Positions 33,803 through 46,229 of a stretch of DNA of 64,000 bases are shown here, piece by piece. The notes under the pieces are model-generated. The model was not told the DNA's origin and made no database searches. It worked only from the letters and a program-made list of their open reading frames with translations. The position numbers were made by a program, and so were the translations under genes. This DNA is from Dugong dugon (lineage: Eukaryota > Chordata > Mammalia > Sirenia > Dugongidae), in the NCBI GenBank assembly GCA_030035585.1, contig CM057474.1, forward strand, positions 4,148,501 through 4,212,500. The letters run 5' to 3'. How positions within the stretch are numbered: position 1 is the first letter of the stretch; each line of letters begins with the position of its first letter.

Positions 33803-35174
33803 GGGGCCAAGACGGCGGAGTAGTCAGACACTTCTGGTGGACCCTCTTACAACAAAGACCCAAAAAAATAAGTGATTCAATTATATATGGCAATCTGGGA
33901 ACCCTGAACATCAAAGGCAGAGTGGAGGAACCAGACTGAGTGGCAGGGAGAGGGAGAGACAGTTCGGAAGCAGCGAGGAGGTGCCAGACCTGACCCGGTG
34001 AGAGCCTGAGCCCTTCAGGCCTGAGCAGCTTGTGGGTGAGCAGTGAGGCAGGCAAGAAGCGGTGCTTGGAAGGCACATTTTCTGCACAGGAGAGACCCAG
34101 CACCAGAGAGTCTACACGGCCACCCAGAACCAGTGAGAAGCAGCCCTCAGCCACTAAAGATAAGTACTTGCGTACGGCCTATTAAGTGGATCAGAAACAC
34201 CCCTTTTAGGGAAAAACCTCTGTCCCATTTACCTCCCTGCTCCCTGCTCTGCACTGGGTCCTGGACCAGCTTCAGCAATTACGGAGTCCCCTGGGCTGGA
34301 AGAAGGATCCGCCACATGCCCGGAGCCATTCTCCCTGCCTTGGAGAGTGAACAAATTAGCAAACGGGAAAAAATAAACTGCCAGCTCCCCTAAGCCAAGA
34401 ACCCAGGGTAGGCACAGCTCCTTTGCCTAGGCACAGGTAAAAAGGATCCACAGACTCTGAGTGCCTTTCCCCCTGCAGAGACTTGTATGGGCCCATCTCA
34501 ACAGCAGAGGCCCTCATTACCGCAGTACAACAGGGTATATACCAGAACTCTAACTTCAACTGTTTCAGCTGTGAAGTGGCAGGTTCTTGACATTTGACAC
34601 TGCTCTGTTCATTAAGCTGGGTCTTCACCTACCCACATCAGGGTCTTGAGGACTGGTGGCTCTACCCATGCCACCTAGCCACCTGCAATAGGGGCCCATG
34701 AATAAGAGGTGCACCCCAGTCCTTATAGCCAACACCATTAGGTGCTCATAGTCTGGCTGCAAAACCCACCCACCTACACCCTCTAGGGAATAGGGACACG
34801 CCTTTCTCCTGGACACTTGGGGGCAGCCATCAGCCCCCTGCCTTGCTCAGAGTGTGTCCCCCTGCCGCAGCCAGATGCCTGTGCCTACACCAATCACCCA
34901 TGCCTGTCTAGGACTGTAGGTGAGAGCCTCCACCACACACTTGGTGTCTATCTACCTGGGCACCTGAGCTGAACCCATACAGGAGGAGTGGGCAGACTCC
35001 CAAGCTCACATACCTAGCAACAGATCTAACCACCTGGTGGCAGGACATTAGAGCTTCAAATGTGCCAGTAATCAAATGAGCTCATATGAGCAGCCTATTT
35101 GGGCGTATCAAAACAAAACAAGAAGCTAGGACACAGTAAGCAAACATAAAATAAATAAATATGATAACCTATTG
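33803..35174 (+). promoter_or_regulatory. L1 copy B 5' UTR / internal promoter relic
   Basis: L1 transcription starts at the first base of the element from an internal RNA polymerase II promoter. Here the leading CCAAGACGGCGG corresponds to the CCAAGATGGC(C/G)G start motif that in other L1s binds YY1; the core T reads C in this copy. The remaining 1.35 kb is GA- and CA-rich, with no frame retained. Confidence 0.6.
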
Positions 35175-36134
35175 ATGGCTCAGAGACAACAGTCAACATC
35201 AAATCACATAAAGAGGCAATCCATGATGGCTTCAGCAAGTTCCCAAAATAAAGAATCTAGAGATTTTCCAGAGGACAAAAATTTCTTGGAATTACTGGAG
35301 GCAGAATACAGAAGATTAATACACAGAACTCTTCAACTAATTAGGAAGAACACGCAATAGAGGAAATTAAAAAGATTAGAAAAGAGCATAATGACAAATT
35401 TAACAGGCTGCAAGAATCAATAGAGGGACAGCAATCAGAAATCCAGAAGATTAACAATAAAATTTCAGAATCAGACAACTCAATAGAAAGTCATAGGAGC
35501 AGAATTGAGGCAATGGAAGTCAGAATTAGTGAGACTGAAGATAAAGCACTTGACACCAACTTATCTGAGGAAAAATCAGACAAAAGAATTAAAAAAATGA
35601 AGAAACCCTAAGAATTATGTGGGACTCTATCAAGAGGAATAACCTATGAGTAATTGGAGTACCAGAACAGGGGGGTATAACAGAAAATACAGAGAGAATT
35701 GTTGAAGATTTGTTGGCAGAAAACTTCCCTGATCTCATGAAAGATGACAAGATATCCAACCAAAATGCTCATCGAACCCCACATAAGGCAGATACCAAAA
35801 GAAAGTCACCAAGACATATTATAATCAAACTTGCCAAAACCGAAGATAAAGACAGAATTTTAAGAGTGGCTAGGGATAAATGAAAAGTCATCTACAAAGG
35901 AGAGTCAATAAGAATAAGCTTGGACTACTCAGCAGAAACCATGCAGGCAAGAAGGCAATGGGATGACATATATAAAGCCTTGAAGGAAAAAACTGCCAAC
36001 CAAGAATTATATATCCAGCAAAACTGTCTCTCACATATGATGGCGAAATTAGGGCATTTCCAAATAAACAGAAGTTTAGGGAATTTGCAAAAACCAAACC
36101 AAAATCACAAGAAATACTAAAAGGAGTCCTCCAG
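35175..36134 (+). pseudogene. L1 ORF1 remnant, copy B
   Basis: ORF1p is the RNA-binding chaperone of L1. From ATG at 35175 the first 61 codons end at TAG 35358-35360. Downstream frames give a coiled-coil-like charged region, then a segment with SPRHIIIKLAKTEDKDRIL near 35806-35862 (RRM/C-terminal domain), then YSAETMQARRQW near 35926-35960. A stop at about 35880 and a frameshift near 36060-36080 precede the end FAKTKPKSQEILKGVL near 36134. Not functional. Confidence 0.82.
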
Positions 36135-39100
36135 TTAGAAAATCAGTAACATCAGATAACAACCCAAGACTAGAACACAGGACAGAGCAACCAGGTATCA
36201 ACCCAGATAGGGAAGTCACAAAAGGAAATCAAATCTAAAACACTGAAAATAGGGAAACAGATGTCAATACGTAAAAGATGACAACATTAAAACAAAAAAG
36301 AGGGACTTAAAAAATGTAGACATAGATTTTCATATGGAGCGGAAGTCAAGGTGATATAAAGAAATAAAAGACTGGCATAAACTTAGAAAAATAGGGGTAA
36401 ATATTAAGGTAACCACCAAGGAAACTAACAATCCTACAAATCAAAATTAAAATCTAGAAAAATATAAAAACTCAGCAAACACAAAATCAACAACAATGAA
36501 AAAGATGAAAAGAAAATACATAAAGAAAAATGACTTAGCACAGAAAATTAAGTGGAACAAAAAACTATGAACAACACACAAAAAAAGACATCAAAATGAC
36601 AGCACTAAGCTCATACCTATCAATAATTACACTGAATGTAAATGGACTAAATGCACCAATAAAGAGACAGAGAGTGGCAGATTGGATAAAAAAAACACGA
36701 TCTGTCTATATGCTGCCTACAAGAGACACACCTTAGACTTAAAGACACAAACAAACTAAAACTCAAAGGATGGGGAAAAATATATCAAGCAAATATCTCT
36801 CAAAAAAGAGCAGGAGTGGCAATATTAATCTCTGACAAAATAGACTGTAAAGTAAAATCCACCACAAAGGATAAGGAAGGACACTATATAACGATTAAAG
36901 GGTCAATACACCAGGAGGATGTAACTATAATAAATATTTATGCACCCAAAAACAGGGCTCCAAAATACATAAACTCTAACAGCACTGAAAAGAGAGAGAG
37001 ACAGCTCTACCATAGTTGTAGGAGACTTCAACACACCACTTTCGGTGAAGGACAAAACATCCAGAAAGAAGCTCTACAAAGACACGGAAGAGCTAAATGC
37101 TACAATCTACCAGCTTGATCACATAGACATATACCGAACACTCCACCCAACAACAGCCAAGTATACTTTCTTTTCCAATGCACGTGGAACATTCTCCAGA
37201 GTAGACCACATATTAGGCTATAAAGCAAGCCTTAACAAAATTCAAAGCATCAAAATATTACAAATTATCTTTTCTGACCATAAAGCCATACAAGTAGAAA
37301 TCAACAAGAGAAAAGGCAAGGAAAAAAATCAAACACATGGAAACTGAACAACACTTTGCTCAAAAACTACTGGGTTATAGAAGAAATTAAGGATGGAATA
37401 AAGAAATTCACAGAATCAAACAAGAATGAAAACACATCCTACCAGAACCTTTGGGACACAGAAAAAGCAGTGCTCAGAGGTCACTTTATAGCAATAAATG
37501 CACACATCCAAAAAGAAGAAAGGGCCATAATGAAAACATTAATCCTACAACTGGAACAAGTAGAAAGTGAGCAGCAAAAGAAGCTCTCAGGCGCAAGAAG
37601 AAAGGAAATAATAAGAATTAGAGCAGAATTAAATGAAATAGAGAATAGAAAAACAACTGAAAGAGTTAACAAGACCAAAAGCTGGTTCTTTGAAACGATC
37701 AACAAAATTGATAAACCACTGGCCAAACTGACAAAAGAAAAACAGGAGAGGAAGCATATAACCCATATAAGAAATATAAGAAATGAGATGGGTGATATCA
37801 GAACAGACCCAACTGAAATTAAAAGAATCAGAACAGAATACTATGAAAAATTGTACTCTAACAAATTTGAAAACCTAGAGGAAATGGACAAATTTCTAGA
37901 AACTCACTACCTACCTAAACTAACACAAACAGAGGTAAGAACAACTAAATAAGCCCATAGCAAAAGAAGAGATTGAAAAGGTAATTTTAAAACTGCCAAC
38001 AAAGAAAAGCCCTGGCCTGGATGGCTTCACTGGAGAATTCTAACAAACTTTCAGAGAAGAGTTAACACCACTACTACTAGAGGTATTTCAGAGCATAGAA
38101 AAGGATGGAATACTCCCAAACTCATTCTATGAAGCCAGCATAATCCTGATACCAAAACCAGATAAAGACACCACAAAAAAAGAAAATTACAGACCAATAT
38201 CCCTCATGAACATTGACACAAAAATCCTCAACAAAATTCTAGCCAGTAGAATTCAGCAACATATTAAAAAAATAATTCACCATGATCAACTGAGATTTAT
38301 ACCAGATATGCAGGGGTGGTTCAACATTAGAAAAATAATCAATGTAATCCATCACATAAATAAAACAAAAGACAAGACCACATGCTCCTATCAATCAATG
38401 CAGAAAAGGCATTTGACTAAGTCCAACACCCATTCATGATGAAAACTCTCAACAAAACAGGAATAGAAGGAAAATTCCTCAATATAATGAAGGGCATTTA
38501 TACAAAGCCAACAGCCAGCAACATCCTAAACGGAGAGACTTTGAAAGCATTCCCCTTGAGAACAGGAACCAGACAAGGATGCCCTTTATTACCAGTCTTA
38601 TTCAACATTGTGCTGGAGGTCCTAGCCAGAGCAATTAGGCTAGAAAAAGAAACAAACGGCATCCAAATTGGTGGGGAAGAAATCAAAGTATCTCTATTTG
38701 TAGATGATATGATCTTATACACAGAAAACCCCAAAGAATCCACAAGAAAACTACTGGAACTAATAGAATATTTCAGCAAAGTTTCAGGATACAAGATAAA
38801 CATACAAAAATCTGTTGGATTCCTTTACACCAACAAAGAGAACCTCAAGGGGAAATCACCAAGTTAATACCATTTATAATAGTTCCCCAGAAGATAAAAT
38901 ACTTAGGAATAAATCTAACCAGAGACATAAAAGACCTATACGATGAAAACTATAAGACACTACTGCAAGAAAACAAAAGAGACCTGCATAACTGGAAAAA
39001 CATATCTGGCTCATGGACAGGTAGACTGAACATTGTGAAAATGTCAGTTCTACCCAAAGCGATCTACAGATACAATGCATCCCGATACAAATTCCACCGG

Positions 39101-39265
39101 CATTTTTTAATGAGATGGAGAAACAAATCACCAACTTCATACAGAAAGGGAAGAGGCCCCAAATAAGTAAAGCATTAATCAAGAAGAAGAACAAAGTGGG
39201 AGGCTTCACACTACCTGATTTTAGAACCTATTATACCGCCACGGTAGTCAAAACAGCCTGCTACT

Positions 39266-41615
39266 CAGTACTACTCAAGCCATTTCAGAGCATAGAAGAG
39301 GAAGCATTCCAAATTCATTCCTACGAAGCCAGCATAATGCTGATACCAAAACCAGGAAAAGATGTCATAAAAAAAGAAAATTACAGACCAATATCTCTCA
39401 TGAATATAGATGCAAAAATTCTTAACAAAATTCTAGCCAATAGAATTCAGCATCATGTCAAAAAAATAATACACCACGACCAAGTAGGATTCATACCAGG
39501 TATGCAAGGATGGTTCAACAGTAGAAAATCAATCACTGTAAGCCACCACATAAATAAAAGGAGAAAAGAATCACATGATCATCTCAATTGACGCAGAAAA
39601 GGCATTTGACAAAGTCCAACACCCATGCCTGATAAAAACTTTCAATAAAATAGGTATAGAAGGGAAATTTCTCAGCATAATAAAGGACATCTATGCAAAA
39701 CCAATGGCCAACATCATTCTTAATGGAGAGAGGCTGAAAACATTCCCCTTGAAAACAGGAACAAGACAAGGATGCCCTTTATCACCACTCCTATTTAACA
39801 TTGTGCTGGAAGTTCTAGCTAGAGCAATAAGGCAAGAAAAAGAAATAAAGGGCATCCAAATTGGTAATGAAGAAGTTAAACTGTCCCTGTTTGCAGATGA
39901 TATGATACTATACATAGAAAACCCTAAAGACTCCACGAGAAATCTACTGGAACTAATAGAAAGATTCAGCAGAGTAGCAGGATACAAGATAAACATTCAA
40001 AAATCGGTTGGATTCCTATACACCAATAAGGAGAATGATGAAAAGGAAATCAGGAAAACAATACCATTTTCAATAGCCCCTAAAAAGATAAAATACTTAG
40101 GAATAAGTCTGACCAGGGATGTAAAAGAACTATACAAAGAAAACTACAAAACACTACTGCAAGAAACCCAAACCGATCTACATAAATGGAAAAACATACC
40201 ATGCTCACGGATAGGCAGACTCAACATTGTGAAAATGACAATTCTACCCAAAGCAATTTACAAATACAATGCAATCCTGATCCAAATACCAACAACATTC
40301 TTCAAAGAGATGGAAAAACTAATCATTCACTTTATATGGAAAGGGAAGAAGCCCCGAATAAATGAAGCACTACTGAAGAAGAAGAATAAAGTTGGAGGAC
40401 TCACAGTACGTGACTTCAGAACCTACTATACAGCTACAGTAGTCAAAACGGCCTGGTACTGGTACTACAACAGATACACTGACCAATGGAACAGAATTGA
40501 GAACCCAGATGTAAATCCATCCACCTGCGGTCACCTGATCTTCGACAAGGGCCCAAAGTCCATCAAATGGGGAAAAGACAGTCTTTTTAACAAATGGTGC
40601 TGGCAAAACTGGATATCCATCCGCAAAAAAATGAAACAGGACCCATACCTCATACCGTATACAAAAAGTACTTCAAAATGGATCAAAGACCTGAATATAA
40701 AGCCTAAAACTATAAAGTTCATAGAAGAAAAAAGAGGACCAATACTACAGGCCTTAATACATGGCATTAACAGGATACAAACGACAACCATCAATGCACA
40801 AAACCCAACAGATAAGCTAGATAACTGGGATCTTCCAAAAATCAAACACCTATGCTCTTCAAAAGACTTCACCAAAAGAGTCAAAAGAGAACCTACAGAC
40901 TGGGAAAAAATTTTTGGACAGTACAAGTCAGACAAAGGTCTAATCTCCATAATCTACAAGAAAATCCAACACCTCTACAACAAAAAGACAAATAATCCTA
41001 CTAAAAAATGGGCGAAGGAATGAACAGACACTTCACCAAAGAAGACATTCAAACGGCCAACAGACACATGAGGAAATGCTCACAATCACTAGCCATTAGA
41101 GAAATGCAAATTAAAACCACAATGAGATACACCTCACCCCAGCATTACTGGCACGAATCAAAAACACTGGAAATAACAAATGTTGGAGGGGCTGCGGGGA
41201 GATCGGAACACTTATGCACTGCTGGTGGGAATGCAAAATGATACAACCATTTTGCAAAATGATATGGCGCTTCCTCAGAAAGCTAGAAATAGACATACCA
41301 TTCAATCCAGCAATCCCACTCCTAGGAATATATCCTAGAGAAATAAGAGTCGTCACTTGAATAGACGTATGCACACCTATGTTCATGGCAGCATTGTTCA
41401 CAATAGCAAAACGATGGAAACAACCTGGATGCCCATCAACAGATGAATGGATAAACAAACTATGGTACATACACACAATCTAGTACTATGCAACGAGAAA
41501 GAACAACAATGAATCTGTGAACCATCTCATAACATGGATGAAACTGGAGGACATAATGGTGAGTGAAATAAGTCAATCACAAAAGGACAAATATTGTATG
41601 AAACCTCTATTGTAA
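39266..41615 (+). pseudogene. L1 ORF2 remnant, copy C
   Basis: Lacks the endonuclease. RT and the following region are open for 482 codons from 39575 to 41023, with [12 protein letters not shown] near 39580-39615 and FADD at 39890-39901 intact. Frameshifts lie near 39560 (upstream), 41010 and 41131. A TGA near 41358 faces CGA in copy A, suggesting CpG decay. The conserved C-terminal Cys/His motif is near 41185-41235. The expected stop is at about 41613. Confidence 0.9.
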
Positions 41616-42780
41616 AAACCCATGAAAAAGTTCACACGCAAAATGTAACAATCTTTGTTGGTTACCAGGGATGGGAGGGGTGGGGGGGGGGGAATACTAA
41701 ATAGGCAATAGATAAGTGGTATCTTGGGTGAAGGGTGAGACAGTACATAATACAGGAGAAACTAGCACAACTTGTACAAGGAAAGGTCATGGAAGCCCCA
41801 TAGACACATCCAAACTCCCTGAGGGACTGAGTTGCTGGGCAGAGGGCTCTGGGGACCATGGTCTCGGGGAACATCTAGCTCAATTGGCATGACACAGCTT
41901 ATAAAGACAATGCTGTACATTCTACCTTGGTGAGTAGTGTCTGGGGTCTTAAAAGCCTGTGAGCGGCCATCTAAGATACTCCACTGGTCTCATCCCTTCA
42001 GGAGCAAGGGAGAATGAAGAGAACAGGATACAAGGAAAAGATTAGTCCGAAGGACTAATTGTCCACAGCTACCAAGGCCTCCACCGGACTGAGTCCAGTA
42101 CAGCTAGATGGTGCCCGGCTACCACCACTGACTGGTCTGACCAGGATCACAACAGAGGGTTCTGGACAGAGCTGGAGAAGGATGTAGAGCATAATTCTAA
42201 CCCAGAAAAAAAAGACCAGATTTACTGGCCTAAAGGGGACTGGAGAAACCCCTAGAGTATGGCCCCCAGACACCCTTTTAGCTCAGTGGTGAAGTTACCT
42301 CTGAGGTTCACTGTTCAGCCTGGGAGTGGACAGCCCCGTAAAACCAAATGAGACTAACGAGATACAGGAGTCCAGTGACAAGGGCCAGAAAGCAGAAGGG
42401 GACAAGGAAGCTGGTGATAGGGAACCCAAGGTTGAGTAAGGATATTGTTGATGTGTTGTGAGATTGTTAACCATTGTCATAGGGCAACATTTGTAGTAAC
42501 TGTTAAATGAGAAACTATTTTGTTCTGTAAGCCTTCATCTTAAGTGAGAATAACAGCACAATTGGAAGAGCGTAGTCAATGTCACTGAACTGTGCATGTA
42601 GAAATTTTTGAAATGGTGTATATTTGGCTATGTGCATTTTCACCAAAAAAAAAGGTTGAGAAGTTAGAGGGTTGATACATTGTGGGGTTGTTAACCAGTG
42701 TCATAAAACAACATGTGTACTTCTGTTTCATGAGAAGCTATTTGTTCTGTAAGCCTTCACCTGAAGTACAATTAAAAAAA
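39266..42780 (+). mobile_element. LINE-1 copy C, young, nested in copy B
   Basis: 5'-truncated 3.5-kb L1 starting in the N-terminal part of RT and ending in an A-rich tail at about 42771-42783. It is inserted between two halves of copy B's ORF2, with related flanks AAAACAGCCTGCTACT (39250-39265) and AAACCCAGCCTGGTACT (42781-42797), an imperfect target-site duplication. Nearly identical to copy A over its whole length, including the 3' UTR G-tract (41681-41693). Confidence 0.95.
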
Positions 42781-44899
42781 AAACCCAGCCTGGTACTGGT
42801 ACAAAAACAGATACATAGACCAATGGAACAGAACTGAGAATCCAGACATAAATTCATCCACCTATGAGCAGCTTATATTTGACAAAGCCCTAAAGTCCAT
42901 TAACTGGGGAAAAGACAGTCTCTTTAACAAATGGTGCTGGCATAACTGGATATCCATCACAAAAAACTGAAACAAGACCCATACCTCACACCATGCACAA
43001 AAACTAACTCAAAATGGATCAAAGACTTAAATATAAAATTGACAATGATAAATACCATAGAAGAAAAAATAGGGACAACGCTAGGAGCCCTAATACTGGC
43101 ATAAACACAATATGAACCAGAAGTAACAATGCACAAACACCAGAAGAGAGACTAGATAAATGGAAGCTCCTAAAAATCAAACACTTATGCTCATCAAAAG
43201 ACTTGACCAAAACAGTGAAAAGACAACCTACAGACTGGGAAAAAATTTTGGCTACGACAAAGCGGATCAGTGTGTAATCTCTAAAATCTACAAGGTATTG
43301 CAAAACCTCAACAACAAAAAGACAAATAACCCAATTAAAAAATGGGCAAAGGATATGAACAGGCACTTCGCCAAAGAAGATATTCAAGCAGCTAACAGAC
43401 ACATGAAGAAATGCTCACGATCATTAGCCATTAGAGAAATGCAGATCAAAACTACAATGAGATATCATCTCACCCCAACAAGGCTACCATTAATCCAAAA
43501 AAACACAAAATAATAAATGCTGGAGAGGTTGTGGAGAGACTGGAACACTTATACACTGTTGGTGGGAATGTAAAATGGTACAATCACTTTGGAAATCGAT
43601 TTGGCACTTCCTTAAAAAGCTAGAAATAGAAGTACCATACGATCCAGCTATCCCGCTCTTTGGAATATATCTTAGAGAAATAAGAGCCATCATACGAATA
43701 GATATATGCACACCCTTGTTCATTGCAGCACTGTTCACAATAGCAAAAAGACAGAAACAACGTAGATGCCCATCAACTGATGGAGGGAAACAACCTAGGT
43801 GCCCATCAACTGACGACTGGATAAACAAATCATGGCATATCCACACAATGGAATACTAGGCAACAATAAAGGAAAAGCGATGAAGCCGTGAAACACCTTA
43901 AAACATTGAGGAAGCTGGAGGTCATAATGCTGAGTGAATTTAGTCAGTCACAGAAGGACAAATATTGTATGAGACCACTATTACCAGAACTCAAGAAAAG
44001 GTTTAAACACTCTTTGATGATTACCAGGCTGGAGAGGAGGGTGAGGATTATTTACTAACTAAATAGTAATAAGAATTATCTTAGGTGAAGGGAAGGACAG
44101 CACACACTACAGAGGAAGTCAGCACAACTGGACTAAACCAAAGCTAAGAAGTTTCCTGAATACAAACACTCTGAGAGCCAGAGTAGCAGGGGTAGGGGTC
44201 TGGGGACCAGGCTTTTAGGGGACATCTAGGTCAATTGGCATAACAAAGCTTATCAAGAAAATGTTCTGCATCTTACTTTGATGAGTGGCGTCTGGGGTCT
44301 TAAAAGTTTGCAAGCAGCCATCTAAGATGCATCAATTGGTCCCAACCACCTGGAGTAAAGGAGAATGAAAAATACCAAAGACACAAGGGAAGTATTAGCC
44401 CAAGAGACAGAAAGGGCCACATAAACCAGAGACTTCATCAGTCTGAGACCCGAAGAACTAGATGGTGCCCAGCTACCACCAATGACTGCCCTGAGCAGGA
44501 GAAAGGTGGGGTGCATAACCCAAAGTCTAGTAAGAAGACCAGACTGAATGGGCTGACTGAGACTGGAGGAACCCTGGTAAGAATAGCCCCTGGATTCTCT
44601 ATCAGCTCAGAACTAAAACAATTTCCAAGGCCAACTCTTCAAACAGGGATTGGACTGGACTGTGGGACACAAAGTGATACTTGTGAGGAGTGTGCCTCTT
44701 AGCTCAAGTAGATACAAGAGACTAAATGGATAGCTTCTGTCCAGAGGTGAGATGGGAAGGCAGAGAGGGTTAGGAGCTGGTTGAAAGGACATGGGGAATC
44801 AGGGGTGGAAAGGAGTAGTGTGCTGTCACAGTATGGGGGAGAGCAATTAGAGTCACATAACAATGTATGTATAAATTTCATATGGGAAAAAAAAAAAAC

Positions 44900-44985
44900 A
44901 AAATCCTATGGAGTGTAGTTCTACTCCGACACACACAGGGTCACCAAGAGTCAGAATCAACTCAACAGCAACAGGTTTGGTTTGG
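44900..44985 (+). mobile_element. AfroSINE 3' part at the right flank of L1 copy B
   Basis: 'cctatggagtgtagttctac', 'tcagaatcaactcaacagca' and 'caggtttggtttgg' form the 3' half of a variant AfroSINE, the DNA into which L1 copy B inserted. An LTR follows, with a duplicated TTTGG. Confidence 0.85.
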
Positions 44986-45404
44986 TGTTATGGATTGAAT
45001 TGTGTTCCCCAAAATTACATGTTGTAAATCCTAACCTCTATGCCTGTGGTTATTAGCCCATTTGGGAATGGGTTGTCTTTGTTATGTTCATGATGCAGGA
45101 TTAGTATAGGGTGTATGTCCAGTCAATCTCTTTTGAGCTATAAAAGACATTAAACAAGAGAATAGAGAGCGAGATGGGGTAAGATAGTTGCCAAGACACA
45201 TAGAGATCGCCAAGGAACCAGGAAGGAGAAGCTGAAGAGAAAAGGACCTTCCTCCAGATTCGACAAAGAGAGAAAGCCTTCCCCTAGGGCCGTCACCCTG
45301 AATTTGGACTTCTAGCCTCCTAAACTGTGAGAAAACAAATTTCTGTCTGTTAAATCTACCCTCTTGTGGTGTTTCTGCTATAGCAGCACAAGAGAACTAA
45401 GACA
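44986..45404 (+). mobile_element. Solo LTR, MaLR/MLT1-like, plus
   Basis: 419 bp, starts TGTTATGGATTGAATTGTGT and ends AGAACTAAGACA. Flanked by TTTGG at 44981-44985 and 45405-45409. The ends and the 5-bp duplication are those of ERVL/MaLR LTRs. It sits in the tail of an AfroSINE. The element resembles the reverse copies at 19233 and 56133. Confidence 0.92.
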
Positions 45405-45441
45405 TTTGGGTTTTTGTTGTTGTTTTTTTTAAAAAATAATA

Positions 45442-45640
45442 TTTATTGTCTTTTTGGTGGAAGTTAAACAGAAAATTAGGTTCCCTTTTGACAATTTCTA
45501 CACAAGTTGTTCAGAGACATTAGTTATACTTTTTACAATGTATGAACTGGTTTGGGGTTTTATGGAGCTTATATTATAGCAGGAATAGAAACAAATATAA
45601 ATAAGTAAAAATATATGTCAGATGTTGGTAAGTGCTGTGG
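45442..45640 (-). mobile_element. L1 3'-end fragment and L2 relic, both minus
   Basis: 45442-45545 ('aaattaggttcccttttgac', 'ctacacaagttgttcagaga') is the complement of a lineage-specific L1 3' end. About 45560-45640 ('ttatggagcttatattatag', 'atatgtcagatgttggtaag') resembles a minus L2. Short and diverged. Confidence 0.55.
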
Positions 45641-46160
45641 TTGACTGCATTAATGGCCCCAAATGTTCACTCTCTCTCTATCCGTTCCCTCTGCCATGTT
45701 TTCTGCAGTGAGTGGGGCTCCTTCCCTTCCCTTTAACTTGGAGCCTGGCCATATGACCTGCTTTGGCCCATACAATGAGGTAGAAATGTCAGTGTGCCAG
45801 CTCATGACTACATATTCTCGAGAAACATGTAGACCTCAAGAGGTCTTTATGATTCCAGTGTCCCTCTTGCTCCTCTGCCGTTACCAGGAGAAGAACATGC
45901 CTGGACTATCCTACTGGTCCCAGGAGAAGGGTCAGAGACTTGGAGCAGAACTGCCCCCACTAAGCTTACTCAACCAAACCCAGCCTAGAGCAGAGCCCCA
46001 GAAGACCCTTAAATGCATATATTAGCCCAGTTAGCATCAGCAGGGCTGCCAATGTGCCAGCCTAGATCAGCTGACATCCGGTGACCCACAGATGCATGAG
46101 CTGTAACAATAAATGATTGCTGTTTTGGGGTTAACCCTCGATAGCTAACCAATACAAGTG
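45640..46160 (+). mobile_element. Ancient LTR-like repeat (MaLR-type, uncertain)
   Basis: 'ggcccc' start region, 'ggagcctggccatatgacct', 'gctttggcccatacaatgag' and a 3' part with 'aataaatgattgctgttttg' follow the order of an old mammalian LTR with an AATAAA signal at about 46109-46114. A 120-codon frame inside (45663-46025) has no domain and is taken as chance. Confidence 0.45.
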
Positions 46161-46229
46161 TTAAAGAGGTATTAAAATAAAGCAGTAAAAGGGAATCTCC
46201 AACTTATTCCATCTATACACTAAGCATAT

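Larger units (their letters stand above)
36596..43990 (+). pseudogene. L1 ORF2 remnant, copy B (split by copy C)
   Basis: ATG at 36596 begins the endonuclease, with TLNVNGLNAPIKRQRV. The SDH motif is near 37275 (as SDHKAIQ). RT follows, with the FADD box reading FVDD at 38697-38708; the two Asp are kept. Frame breaks and stops occur near 36735, 37030, 37350, 37950, 38415 and 38860. The coding sequence is cut at 39250-39265 and resumes at 42781-42797, where the C-terminal third runs to about 43990 with YDPAIPLFGIYLREI. Dead as read. Confidence 0.88.
33803..44899 (+). mobile_element. LINE-1 copy B, near full length, interrupted by nested copy C
   Basis: The element runs from a recognisable L1 5' start (GGGGCCAAGACGGCGGAGTA at 33803) through 5' UTR, ORF1, ORF2 and 3' UTR to an A-tail at about 44887-44898, minus the nested copy C (39266-42780). 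It is flanked by AAAATCCT at 33795-33802 and 44900-44907. Net length without C is about 7.6 kb. The right flank continues as AfroSINE sequence. ORFs carry stops and frameshifts, so it is immobile. Confidence 0.92.

Noticed and set aside
45663-46025. 120-codon plus frame
   Set aside because: Lies wholly in an old LTR-like repeat and has no domain.
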